Shown one piece after another: positions 40,393 through 51,823 of a stretch of 64,000 nucleotides of DNA (position 1 is its first letter; each line of letters begins with the position of its first letter). The stretch is taken from positions 4,448,562 through 4,512,561 of the forward strand of contig OY755241.1 in NCBI GenBank assembly GCA_963576725.1, in the 5' to 3' direction. This stretch comes from Azorinus chamasolen. Its lineage: Eukaryota; Mollusca; Bivalvia; Cardiida; Solecurtidae. Both the position numbers and the translations under genes were made by a program. The notes beneath the pieces are model-generated. The model was not told the DNA's origin. It saw nothing but the letters and a program-made list of their open reading frames with translations, and ran no database searches.

Positions 40393-43259
40393 ATGTTGCA
40401 AACTTTAGATGAAGAATCTGATATTAGTTTTGATAGTGACGATTCTGTTAAAGATCCAGATTGGAACCTGGAAAGGAAAGCTAAAAGAAGCATATCGTCT
40501 GACGGCAGTTGTGGTTGTGTAAAAAGCAAAGGACTCCAAAGTAAACGGAGGAGAAATAGCACTTTTCGGTCCAAACGCAGGTGCAACCATCATTTGATGA
40601 ATAAGGAAATGACAGCCCTCAATTAGAAGTTGCAGAAGATGAAATAGACACGCAGGGTTGTGAAGATGTTCCAGCGATAGGTGAATTACATCCTTTATAA
40701 AAAAAAAAGTCAGAAAAGGGCAGTGGGAATTATGGACAAGAAATGTTAACAAGAAACTGAGGATGGAAGGAAAGGCATAAAGTTGTAATGGCTGTAGGGG
40801 GAAAGAAGTTGTTTTGTTCCGACAACCGGCGATATTACAGAGGTGTTACCGTAAAGGCTTTGAACGGTTAAAGTGTGGTTGTAAAGGAGAAGAGTTACGA
40901 CAAGATATATTCGCAGCCTTTTGGACAAAAATGGATTGGAACTAGAGGTTTTTGTCACAAAAACGGATGTCTCCCCTCTAATAAAAACTATGTAAAGGGA
41001 AATCACTAAAAATGTTATGGTCTTGATGAATGATACTTCCCCTCATTATGCGTTTTCCACACTACATTTTTCAAGAAGAAAATGATAACAGCTAATAACT
41101 CCAAAAATACTGATACCAGATTTATGGCCCTTGTGCATGACACTTTCAACATGCTCTTTCCAAAAATAAAATGTCATTCCAATAGCATCAGTCGAACAGG
41201 AGTTATTGATCGGCCATAAAATGTAAAAAAGGGCAACAACTCCAAAAGTATTGAAGCCAGAATTATGGCCCTTGTTCATGACACTTTCTCTCATCATGCT
41301 CTTTCAATGCATGTAGTTTCAATACGATCGCAAGAGCCATGTAGGAGTTATCGTCCGGACAAGAAAGAATTAAACAAATGTACAAGGGGCAATAACTCTA
41401 AATTTATTGAAGCTCGAGTTATAGATCTTATGCATGACACTTTCTCTTATCATGATCGTTCCATGTATGAAGTTTCACTCCAATGGCATGTGTCACATAG
41501 GAGTAATCATCCGGACAAAAAATTGTGATTTTTTTTTACAAAGGGCAATAACTCCAATATTAGTGAAGCCAGAGTTATGGACCTTGTGCATGATACTTCC
41601 TCTCGTTATGATCTTTCCATATATGAAGTTTTAATCCAATGGCATGAGCCATATAGAAGTTATCGTCCGGACAAAAAAGTGAATTTTTTTACAAAGGGCA
41701 ATAACTCCTATATTAGTGAAGCCAGAGTTATGTACCTTCTGCATGACACTTCCTCTCATCATGCTCTTTCCATATATGAAGTTTCAATCAACTGGCATCA
41801 GGCATATTGAAGTTATTGTCCGGACAAAAAATTAATATATTTTTTACAAAGGGCAATAACTCCAATATTAGCGAAGCCAGAGTTATGGACCTTGTGCATG
41901 ACACTTCCTCTCGTCCTGATCTTTCCATATATGAAGTTTCAATCCACTGGCATGAGCCAAATAGGAGTTATCGTCCGGACAAAAAGTGTGACGGACAGAC
42001 AGACAACTCTCACGAAAACAATATGTCTCCCCCATATAAATATGGGGGGAGACATAATGAAAAGAAAGCCTTCATAGCTTCAACTCTCGGAAAATCAGAG
42101 CACAGTCTATGAATGGTTAACCAACAGAGATAATAACGGGCTTCCAGAGGAAAACGAAACGGATAAGGCATCACTGAGCAAGAGAAGACAGGTCTGCTTT
42201 TGCGGGAATGAAAGTGGGGGCGAATTTCTTGAATCTATTCCCAAAATGCCGTCACATTATTGCAGATCAACATCAACGAGGGAGTATCTGGAGCCAACGT
42301 ATTCATCTTTTTCTCATTTATATAAAGTTTACAAAGCGTTTAACGCCAACTGAGAATACATAACAGCAGGTATCAAATATTTCACAAAAGTTTTTAATGA
42401 TATGAATTTAGTATTGATTCGCCAAAAAAGGACTAGTGTGACATCTGTGTTGGCTTTGAAACGAACAATGTGAGTGAAGAGGAGCACCAGCACATAAAGA
42501 GAAAAGACGAAGGGAGAGAAAGTAGGCAAAGAAACAAAATAAGAGCTTTGGAAATGAATGATACTGTTATGGTTCTAACAATGGATGTGCAGTCGGTGTT
42601 ACTTTGCCCAAAGGTTGAGGTTGAGGCTAGTGTATTTTACTATTAAACAAAATTAGCATGTCACAACAAAATTAGCCTGTCACAACTTCACAACACAACT
42701 ATCTATGACTTGTCAAGCAAAGAAATAAAATGCTTTTTGGCATGAGGGTGAAGGTGGGTTGACGGCCAATATGTTTGCCTCATGCATTGACGACTTTCCT
42801 GACGGCATTGTTAAAGACATCACGTAGGAAATTATCATATACAGCGATGGTTGCAGTTATCAAAATGGAAACGCGAATAATACTGTGCGGTTGGACTTTG
42901 TTGCGTTTTTCCGTGAAACCACAGTGTTTCTTTTAGAAAAAGGACATACCCAGATGGTAGTCCACTCAGTTCATAGTATTATAGAGCGTAGAATTCGTGG
43001 ACGACCTATTTACTCGCCGGGTAACTATGTGGAACTGATAGAACTAGCTCGACAAAATCCAAACAAGTTTAAATATCTCGACCACAAGTTTTTTCGATAT
43101 TTTGGTACTTTAAAGTATTATGATTCAATTCGTCCCGGAAACAAAGACGGGGACCCTGTGGTCACCGACATCAGATGTCTTAAATATACAAGTGACTTCG
43201 TTTTCGAATCCAATGTCATCTTCGGTATTCTTTATATTGTGGCGATTTCTAATAGATAA
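40393..43259 (+). pseudogene. Decayed transposase-like gene of an unnamed family, split by an inserted element
   Basis: The N-terminal frame reads MLQTLDEESDISFDSDDSVK from 40393. Further on, through stops and shifts, come RNVNKKLRMEGKA, LKCGCKGEELRQDIFAAFW and KMDWN, reaching 40942. After the repeat-carrying insertion the text resumes with KKAFIASTLGKSE (42061), then SPKKD...CDICV (about 42420) and KGHTQMVVHSVHSIIERRIR, GRPIYSPGNYVELI, FFRYFGTLKYYDSIRPGNKD and VTDIRCLKYTSD to 43259. From memory, a large invertebrate family has this order (EGKAY; Cys-rich; RQ.IFDAFW; KAFI; P.KDLCDIC; KGHT...DSVHS.IE) and appears transposon-derived. Multiple stops and frameshifts leave no long ORF. Confidence 0.75.
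40943..42055 (+). mobile_element. Repeat-array element, GTCTCCCCC type, copy A
   Basis: The left end TAGAGGTTTTTGTCACAAAA precedes ATGTCTCCCCTCTAATAAAA. The right end is a hairpin, ATGTCTCCCCCATATAAATA with GGGGGGAGACAT. In between are about six units of about 155 bp with ACAAAGGGCAATAACTCCAA, GAAGCCAGAGTTATGGACCT, GCATGACACTTCCTCTC and TATCGTCCGGACAAAAAA. It is inserted in the transposase-like pseudogene. The four ORFs it yields are repeat translations, not genes. Confidence 0.85.
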
Positions 43260-43289
43260 ATTGTCCAGTTTGATGTTTGAGATACGATT

Positions 43290-45339
43290 GATAAGTTATC
43301 GTCGGTAAACCCTTACATTGTTTCATAGTGCTTTTCTGAACTGCAAAATTATTTTAAAGTTGTACTATTGCTGCTGAATATGTTGAGTTAGCTTTCACTG
43401 TGAAGTGTGTACATCCACACAGAAACCATAATTGATTTATAAATTTACACATATATTTATTGATCTGTAAAGCAAACGAATGTAAACAAAGATAATTAGA
43501 ATGAGCATAAATTCAGTTATTTTTAATGAACATTCATTAATATTTTCCCATCGATAAATAATAAATAGACGCTGTTTTCAACATAAATATCCGCACTTTC
43601 AAGGGAAAGATTCTGATCAAGTTATAAAGCTATATATATATAGTTGATGGTCGAGTGTTCGTTGAATTGAGTTTGTTGTAAATGGAATCTGATCAAGTTA
43701 TAAAGCTATATATATAGTCGAGTGTTCGTTGAATTGAGTTTGTGTTATTACCTCAATACTTTTTGATATTGCCAGATGGAGTTTATAGTTTAAACCTGTT
43801 TATTGTTGTTGTTTTGGGTTTCCCACATAGCTTTGTGTATTCATAATTATGCTTTTATAAATGTAATTGTCTAATTATTTCGCTCAAGAACTTGTCATTG
43901 TGCAAATCATACTATTGACGAGATAGCACTAAAAAGCGACATCTCAATCAGATTCAAGTTGGTTTCATTATTGTGAGAACATTTTTCTCTTTCCAGAGCA
44001 ACTTTGATCTTGATCACACACGAGTTTTCGGCGTCTGATCTGGTTCTTACATGTTTGTAAATGAAATAGGGTCATGGGAAGCTTGATATAGGTCAAGTGT
44101 TTGTGGCATTGATTCTTTTACTATTTGCTGCACATAGTTTCGATGTTGAAACTTAAAACATAGGTCAAGTGTTTGTGGCATTGATTCTTTTATTCAATTG
44201 TTTGTGGCATTGATTCTTTTACTATTTGCTGCACAACGTTTCGATGTTGTTTCCATGTGGTTAATACGTTAAAAACTTAAAACATTTAAACTTTCTATGA
44301 AGTTGTTTTGGATTTGTGAATGCCTTTTTTCATAGATCTTAATACATAATCACTTCAGTGGCAATTTTGTGTTTATGCAAGCGACAAAAATATTAAAGCG
44401 ATGCTTAAATCGACACCTCATTGGAATTTGAGTTTGTTAACAACCTGACAAACGTTTTAAGTAAACGACTCACCAGAGTGATTGCAAGTTATTTTAATAA
44501 TGTAATCCTGAAAATTAGGAAGTTTTCGAATCCAATGTCATCTTCGGTATTCTTTATATTGTGGCGATTTCTAATAGATAAATTGTCCAGTTTGATGTTA
44601 CAATTAGTTTGTTGATTCTTTGCCTTTTATTCATTAAAATAATAGAAAATACTATGGTTTTATTTTGAAACACCTATAACCATTAAACGTTTTTGACGTT
44701 TATTTCCTTAGTGAAAAATGTCAACACGATTCTAGACGTAGATTTTACATGCGCATATCATTCGTACCGCTGTAGTAACTATTGAAAAGAATTGGAATTA
44801 ACTAACGAGTCACTGAGAACCGATTCGAATTTAAAATAATTAAAACTTATTCATAGAATTAAGAATAGATTGACATATTAAAAAGAAAGCAGAAATAACT
44901 TAGACGAAAAATGCGGCATAATGAATGTATAAAAAAAAGAAAATGTCTCTGTGTTTATTCTATTTAATATATTTCGTGTTCGCATTTGTCGTATAAGATA
45001 CATGAGCGTATGAATATCAATTTTACTTTGTGCTAAAATCGAGTATAACTCGTACATCTGAAACGGAAGTAAAAATATATTCGAAAATCACGTATCTTCA
45101 TTAAGTGAAAAATACGTTTCCACAAGATTATCTCATACAAATCAGTTAATAAAGCTTGCAAAATTATGTTCTTGTAAGCATTAATGATTTAAACATAAAT
45201 GCTTTAGAACAAATTATTCGTCTTTTTGTGTTCCTGAAAAGTCACTATTTCTCACATACGCGGTTTGCTCAGAACAGCGACGTTATATTAAACGGTTTTT
45301 AAATTGGCATAAATACAGGATTATCAATTCTGTTATAAG
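43290..45339. other. No gene; several local duplications
   Basis: A direct duplication, TCTGATCAAGTTATAAAGCT ... GAATTGAGTTTGTTG, lies at 43611-43676 and 43686-43744. Repeats of AGGTCAAGTGTTTGTGGCAT lie at 44090, 44163 and, partly, 44199. An 80-bp copy of the pseudogene end (TTTTCGAATCCAATGTCATC, 44522-44600) repeats 43200-43278. Confidence 0.6.
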
Positions 45340-45633
45340 TTTATAAAAGAGCTGACCCTAATTTGACTAGCCAGATACCTTAGGAATACCAGAACTTGGT
45401 GCAACGGCGTCAGTGGCGAGTTCCTCTTGCTTTTAAATGACAACATTTACAAGCAAACCAATGGTCTGCGGTCTAAATCTGTAGTGATTGAAGACGTCGT
45501 CTTCCGTCAAGACTTCCAGTGGGTTGGTCCGATCAACAATTATTCGTTCAGGCCTGTAAAATGCACTTTCAATCAACCGAAGTTTTATTTGCTTATGGAC
45601 AGACGCCATTTTGAATCTCGTTACTTGTTTCAA
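45340..45633 (-). pseudogene. HARBI1-like N-terminal fragment
   Basis: Minus strand reads RPERIIVDRTNPLEVLTEDD, VFNHYRFRPQTIGLLVNVV, the Harbinger N-terminus. After a one-base shift near 45375 it reads QVLVFLRYLASQIRVSSF. This is a different lineage from the copies at 8.4 and 13.1 kb. No catalytic region is present. Confidence 0.75.
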
Positions 45634-45899
45634 GTCTGCTCAGAGGTAGACTTTGATATTTCAGTCTATAAACTTGAAACTCAAGTACATGTATGCGTTG
45701 GTGAATTAGATTTGAAGATAAGACTTGGGATTTGAAGTACATGCTTGGGTTTCAAGTCCAAGTCCAATTCCAGGCCCGGTCTTGTTTTAGTAGATAAATA
45801 GATCTTGAAGCACACAAGATGTTCCAGGATTGTGCTATATTTTAAGACACCAGTAACCTTTGTTGTAGGCACACTATAAAGTGGGGGATAGTCCTTTGT

Positions 45900-46215
45900 A
45901 CTCTATCAACAGCATCGCTTCCACGCTCTTTGTGAAGCTATGCAATTTGAACATGGCTTGTTGAGCTAGTTGCTATACCCGATTTTGTATTCCACAATGA
46001 CACCCCGACATATTACTGGCTCCGTGTTCTCTATCAACAGCATCGCTTCCCAGCTCTTTCTCGAAATGCAAGTGGAAATTGAAAGAAGCTATGCAATTTG
46101 AACATGGCTTGTTGAGCTAGTTGCTATACCCGATTTCACAATGACATCCCGACATATTACTGGCTCCATCGTAACTCAGGTCACGCATCTTGGCCAACAT
46201 TCCACTGACCCTCAA
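45900..46215 (-). pseudogene. hAT-type transposase fragment (YDGASNMSG motif), tandemly duplicated
   Basis: Minus strand from 46215 reads MLAKMRDLSYDGASNMSGCH, the DUF4371/ZMYM-type hAT catalytic motif (the Asp of YDGASNMSG). About 130 bp on, GASNMSGCHCG appears again because CTATCAACAGCATCGCTTCC ... TATTACTGGCTCC is duplicated (about 45903-46022 and 46029-46168). Stops interrupt both copies. Confidence 0.65.
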
Positions 46216-46525
46216 TAAAATTATTGAAGAGCTTCTCCATCAGTTAAGCAGAATAATAACTCGCAGTTCCGTAGAAATGTAATTTTCCGACTCGGTATAA
46301 TGCCTCGCACACATTGGTTTACATGTGATAAAAGGAAACCCACCTCGATTTCTGAGGAATTTCTTGCGGTGGGGTTGAGTAGGCCAATGCAAAGGCTTTA
46401 TAATATACAGTCGGGTGCAAAAAAGTATTGGTGAAAAGGGACGCCACCCATGATCCTAGATTCACGTAATGAGAAGCAAATGATTTTCTAAGCTCCCTTT
46501 GTTTCTTTTACCATGGTTAATGAAT

Positions 46526-47250
46526 ATGAGAGTTATTGCTCCTTATATTGTTTACACATTTTTGTCCGGACAATAACTATGTGACTCAAGCCACTGGATT
46601 GAAACTTCATACATGGAAAGGACATGATATGAGGAAGTGTCATGCCTAAATTCCATAACTCTGGCCTCGCTAATATTGGAGTTATCGCGCCTTGTAAATG
46701 CCCCTTGTAAAATGTTTTTCACTTTTTATACTGACGATAACTCCTATATGGATCATGCCATTAGGTTGAAACTTATACATGGGAATAGCATGATGTGAGA
46801 AAGTAATGAACAAAGGCCATACCTCTGTCTTAAATACTTTTGGAGTTATTGATCGGACATTGCACTGTTACATTTTTTTATTGTCCGATCAATAAATCCT
46901 GTTCTACTGATGCTACTGAAATATTTAATTTATGGAATAATCATGATGAAAGGACGTGACATGTACAAGGGCCTTAACCCTGGTATCAATATTGTTGGAG
47001 TTAATAGCTATTATGTTTTTCTTTAAAAATCTGGTGTGAAAAGCGCAACATCAGGGGAAGTATCATTCATCAAGTTCAGTACTATGGTAGCAGTATTTTG
47101 AGTTATTCCCCTTTACATATTGTTCTTGCTAGAATTGCCACACATATCCGGTCGAGTTCTCATGTACAGAACTGAGATATGACTATGTCGCAGTGTGGGT
47201 GGTAGGGGAGGGGGAGACATCCGTTTTTGTGACAAAAACCTCTAGTTTTG
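46526..47250 (-). mobile_element. Repeat-array element, GTCTCCCCC type, truncated copy B
   Basis: CATTTTTGTCCGGACAATAA, TGGATTGAAACTTCATACAT and GAGGAAGTGTCATGC units, ending in GGGGGAGACATCCGTTTTTG and TGACAAAAACCTCTAG (47211-47245). The hairpin end is missing. It is the most diverged of the four copies. Confidence 0.75.
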
Positions 47251-47264
47251 AAAATTTAATACTG

Positions 47265-47400
47265 CTTAAGCCGGTGCTAAGGGGCGTGAGTAATGTTGCA
47301 CTTTAAATTACTACTCATGAAGACTCAATAAAATCGAGTCTGCAATATTCTCTTCGCATTGCTACTTTTGCTTTCGAAGGATCTCTAACTTTCAGACTAT
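47265..47400. repeat. Dispersed repeat with AAGCCGGTGCTA core
   Basis: CTGCTTAAGCCGGTGCTAAG, GGGCGTGAGTAATGTTGCAC, AATAAAATCGAGTCTGCAAT and TTTCGAAGGATC. Related copies: about 24511-24566 (inverted), 25795-25880, 53455-53640 and 55245-55425. Two of the copies directly follow a GTCTCCCCC-type element. Confidence 0.65.
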
Positions 47401-47739
47401 ATTACATTGCAGTGATCACAAAATTAGTGATATTTGCAGATTTTTTAGTGCCTTACGTGACTTTCTCTAGCATTATAAAAAGGTCCTAATCAGTGGATCT
47501 TGAAAACTAGCCCGTAAGTGACAGGTCAAAAGTATTGACTGTTAGGGACTATAAAAGTCTGTAAAGGGTAGTGAAGGTTAATCGACGTGACCTTTAGTGA
47601 CATTACCTCGGAATTTATAGCGTATAGAGATCAACAAGTGTCTTAACCAACTGTTCATTTCCATTTAAACAAGCATTGGATTCACAGAAGAGTACTGAGG
47701 AAGCGTTTGTGGAACTAGTTGCTTGTGTTGTAGTTTTGT

Positions 47740-47945
47740 GCTGATTAACGTCCGTTTCTGCTCACTATGGGCTAATTGGACGCCTCATAGAGAGGGGTTG
47801 GACGCCTCATAGAGAGGGGAGAGGATAAAGAGAAACCCGGATACGATGCCCTACTCTTATTGTCGACTGAGTTTCTCTGGTTCTTTAGATGCCCAGTGTA
47901 AAGCACTGATACATCAGACCTCGGTTTATAGTCTCGTCCGAAGGA
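47740..47945. repeat. Dispersed repeat with a small internal duplication
   Basis: GATTAACGTCCGTTTCTGCT, GGGCTAATTGGACGCCTCAT, GATGCCCTACTCTTATTGTC and GACCTCGGTTTATAGTCTCG. GGACGCCTCATAGAGAGGGG occurs twice in a row. Homologous to 31788-31946. Confidence 0.7.
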
Positions 47946-48499
47946 CATGTGTAGTAGTAGCTGTTTGGGGAACATTTAAACAAGCATTGGATACACAGAA
48001 GATTACTGAGGAAGCGTTTTGTGGTCAGTGACGTGAACAGAAAAAACGGTTGTCATGGTGTTTGGAGAAGAGAAGATGGCATGTAATTGGGCAGTGGGAA
48101 AAATTCTAAAGGAAAAGGCGTCGAGCCTGAATTTTACCTCACACAATCTTGGATCCAACTCCCACTGCAATTGCACCGGGACAACCTTGAAAGCATTGTC
48201 TACCGTATCCCTATATAAGAGATGAGGATAGTGTATTGGTTGGAATGTCCGTTTGTGGCAGCTGAGCGGGGTTTTTCAATCACCTTTAGTGATAATTGTA
48301 GTTGTGACTACTGTCTTATTGTTGTCAAATCAAAATTATTTAAAGTAGTTTGTGTCACACAACTGAAAACAGAAATTAGCCTGACAATCTGAAATCTAAA
48401 TGCGAAGTTAATTTCTCATCTGCTATTGTTCTAAAACTATCTTTATATTTCTTTTCAAAATAGAGTCATAGTGACAGTTATATTTGCAATATTCGCCAA

Positions 48500-48690
48500 A
48501 CGTTTATCAAGTTTTACAAAAAAAATTAAGAAAATCAGTATATCATGTTTGGCCTCGAGGGAAGCCCTCTGCTGAGTAACTACGCGCACAGCAGTTGAAA
48601 AGACCCTTTCTGTTAGGACGCTTGTAGCAAGGTAAGCAACCTCTGGCCAATTTTGCAAGAAGTGGAACACGGGTACTATTACAATTCCTT
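48500..48690 (-). pseudogene. hAT transposase C-terminal dimerisation fragment
   Basis: Minus strand reads WPEVAYLATSVLTERVFSTA, VRVVTQQRASLEAKHDILIF, the hAT C-terminal domain (SERVFSTAG ... R..L...H...L.FL). An overlapping frame supplies PLLAKLAR just upstream, so there is a frameshift near 48650. Nothing upstream resembles the catalytic part. Confidence 0.8.
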
Positions 48691-48699
48691 ATTTTAAAA

Positions 48700-49031
48700 C
48701 TATCATTTCTTCAATTTACCCAAAAGATCTGTCCTTTTAAACAAAGCGAATCAATCTGAAATTATGGGTTCCTTTTTAGATTTGAATCTTTCCATCACAC
48801 ATGATGTTTTAAAACGTTCGTCCAAAATTTACGATAAAAGGGAAGATGCATTTCTCACCCAGAATTTTATGCTGTTGTCTACAAACTAAGAAAAATTCGG
48901 GGTCATATTAATTTTCATGATTTGTTTATAAAGCCCATTAAGACCTTTAAGAAGAAAGCACCCCATTATATTGCAACGTACTGCATGTAAGGTTATTTAT
49001 CGGTAGCAACGCTTCCCTCATTGCTTGCGCG
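48700..49031. other. No recognisable feature
   Basis: AT-rich; a possible extension of the hAT remnant, but no motif is readable. Confidence 0.3.
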
Positions 49032-49390
49032 ATGGCAGACCGAAGGAAGTACAAAAATGAGTCATGCAGGAAACACCACATACAGAACAAACAGTCGCCG
49101 GAACAGCAACACAAGGAAACAGCAAATGTACATAACTATAAAAACATAAAGAGACGCACAAAGACAAAACAAACATACAATAGGGGGGAGATGGAAGTAC
49201 CGCCTTGGAACGGTCAGTGACAAAAGTTACTGGGGGGGGGGGGTTAAACCGGTTTATGGGCGCCCAACCTCACACTTATTCCATTCCCACCCTAAAAGAC
49301 AAACAGTGTAAATAAACGTATCCCCTCTCCGACTAATCTAAAACAACAGCGACGGCAAATACAGTGGTAAAATGAGCTTACCAGACTCAC
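49032..49390 (-). repeat. 3' end of the Penelope-like family
   Basis: AAGTACAAAAATGAGTCATG, GGAAACACCACATACAGAAC, ACCGCCTTGGAACGGTCAGT, a nine-G run, then CCGGTTTATGGGCGCCCAAC. It has the same extent as the copies at 11.3 and 59.9 kb. Confidence 0.75.
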
Positions 49391-49734
49391 TTTTTATACG
49401 CCCGTTTAAATAAACGGGACGCATTACGGAATGGCGCTGTCTGTAACATCTCTCAATTTCTGTTAACCAATATGTGTATCTCGACATGCCACAGTAGCAT
49501 GCCCAGTCCCGATACGTATAGTCAACGTATCCCCTCTCCGACTAATCTAAAACAACAGCGACGGCAAATACAGTGGTAAAATGAGCTTACCAGACTCACT
49601 TTTTATACGCCCGTTTAAATAAACGGGACGCATTACGGAATGGCGCTGTCTGTAACATCTCTCAATTTCTGTTAACCAATATGTGTATCTCGACATGCCA
49701 CAGTAGCATGCCCAGTCCCGATACGTATAGTCAA
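49317..49734. repeat. Perfect-looking tandem duplication, 209-bp unit
   Basis: CGTATCCCCTCTCCGACTAA starts at 49317 and at 49526, with matching text up to ACGTATAGTCAA. The duplicated block spans the junction between the Penelope-family 3' end and the next element, so it arose after both were in place. Confidence 0.9.
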
Positions 49735-50560
49735 GGTCGCACAATTGGACTTTGCGTTTAGCAAACATGTTAACCTGTCTGTAACATTTGGTCTGTAACA
49801 TTTCTAACTCAAGTTTTGCTTGGTGGGCCCTTCTCCAATTTCATTACGTTTATCTTGACATGCTATAGTAGCATGGTGTTTTTCGGTACGTATATTCAAG
49901 GTTAAGGTCGCACAATTGGACTTAGAATTTGGGTTTAGCATTTGCGTTAACCTGAATTTATGTGGAACACATTTTTTTAAATTCACTTATTTACATAACC
50001 CTTTGCTATAAAGCTTAGAACACTTGTTAAACACTGCTATAAAGCTTAGAACACTTGTTAACCACCAAAACAATATTTTCAAGCATTTTGACAGAATTGT
50101 GTCCCTTTTTAACTTTGAATTTTAGGTTAAGGTTTTTGTTAAAGTCCATTTATTTACATAACCCTTTGAACACTTGCTCACCATCACAAGCTTCATCTGA
50201 AGGCAACAGTAAATAACTATCTCAAGCATTTAGACAGAATTATGGCCCTTTTTAATGTAGAATGTTTGGTTAAGATTTTTTTGTTTAAATAACTTTTACA
50301 TGTGAAATAAAGCCTTGACACTTAAAACACTTTTCTACCATCAAAAGCTTCATCTGTTTAAGAAAAAACAGGCCATATTATGGAATGGCAGTCTATTGGT
50401 CACATCTCTAACTCACATTCTGCTTGGTGGATCCTTCTCCAATTACACCACAATGTTTATCTGGACATCACACGGTCGCATGGGTGTGTCCCAGTATGTA
50501 TATCAAAGGTCAAGTTCGCACAATTGGATTGATTTGCGTTTAGCAAATATGTTAACCTCA
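49391..50560. mobile_element. Repeat-array element, TATACGCCCG type, partly duplicated
   Basis: It starts TTTTTATACGCCCGTTTAAA, similar to the end of the 32.65-33.95 kb element. Diverged units contain CTGTAACATCTCTCAATTTC, TATCTCGACATGCCACAGTA, CAAGGTCGCACAATTGGACT and GCGTTTAGCAAACATGTTAA, and recur near 49790-49940 and 50395-50575. The end is not clear. Confidence 0.55.
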
Positions 50561-50734
50561 GTTTATGTTGAACAAGACCTCGACGGACTTACATTGTGTC
50601 CACTGGCACTCATGTTCCATGTCGTGCCCTTAACGGCTTCCCTGCAGTTCTGACTTCAACAAATTGATTGAGTACAGTTTCTAATTTTCAGTTATTCTAT
50701 GTTTAACATATTGTCGTGTGGTTACCGTCTTCCA

Positions 50735-51060
50735 TGTGGAAAGTACAGCGGGAATACCTTTATTTACACTATTTGTTAAGCTAGGGTGACTTTGAGATAG
50801 GGGATGTCAGTACGTCCGTAAACCGGTTTAAACCCCCAATGGTGATTTTGCAACTGACCGTTCCAAGGCGGTACTCGGGTGACTTTGAGATAGGGGATGT
50901 CAGTACGTCCGTAAACCGGTTTAAACCCCCAATGGTGATTTTGCAACTGACTGTTCCAAGGCGGTACTCTCTTGTCACCCTTTTGTTTCTAGTGTCTTTG
51001 TACTTGTGCGTCTAGTGTTTGGGCGTGTGTTACATACTGTTTGGTGTTGGATGTGACTTT
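50735..51060 (+). repeat. 3' end of the Penelope-like family with an internal 93-bp duplication
   Basis: GGGTGACTTTGAGATAGGGG ... CCGTAAACCGGTTTAAACCC ... TTCCAAGGCGGTACTC occurs at 50784 and again at 50877. The units differ by a single visible base (GACCGTT versus GACTGTT). Confidence 0.8.
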
Positions 51061-51823
51061 GCCTGCCTGACTTTACTTTTTCAGTAAATTTTGCTGTAAA
51101 ATGTGTTCAACGCTACTCATAGGTTTGATAGTGTCCGATTATAAGCGACCGAGTTGCAGTTTGGATATCTGATTAGACACTGGGTTACTATGTATCTAAT
51201 CTGGATGCAAAACTTTGGATATGTTAGATGGTCTACCTATCTCGTCATCCTCGTGATGACGGATCTGGGTCGAGTCTCTTTGGAGGGCATATATACATTT
51301 AAAAATCATAATGTAAAATAAATTAAAAAATATACTATAACGGAAAAGGATAAAAAGTCAATGAGAAAAAACATTTATTGGACCAAAGAGTTTGATTTTG
51401 GACGTACAATCATGTCATTGTAGCCGTTGTGATAACACAAAAGTGCTGCTCCAAAGAATATATTGAGCGGAATAACTATTCAACGTATAACATTTGGCAA
51501 GATCGCAGTGATTTCTTACAGGGCTTTTCATTCCCTCCAGCACTGACTTCATACACAAAATTTGTTTGGGGTGGGGATTGCTGTGCAATTTAGCGTGACG
51601 AAGTTTTTACTCTTGAAAAATGGGCTCCCAGAAAAAAACACGATCCTCTTCCAATGATAAATCGCAAAGACCAAAATATTTGCCAATATCTTGGATGAAT
51701 GGATCGAATTTCACAATTTGGAAGAATGATTTAGTTTTGTTTTAAAACGTCTGGTATTTCATTAAAATTCAATGTACGTTGCCCTGACTTTCCCACTATG
51801 TCTTCGCTCTTTTATTCTAATTA
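51061..51823. other. No recognisable feature
   Basis: A motif CGTCATCCTCGTGATGACGG near 51243 is a short palindrome. No coding region is supported. Confidence 0.35.

Noticed and set aside
40366..40626. Small intact acidic gene (86 aa)
   Set aside because: It is only the N-terminal piece of the decayed transposase-like gene; its frame is followed by matching residues in shifted frames.
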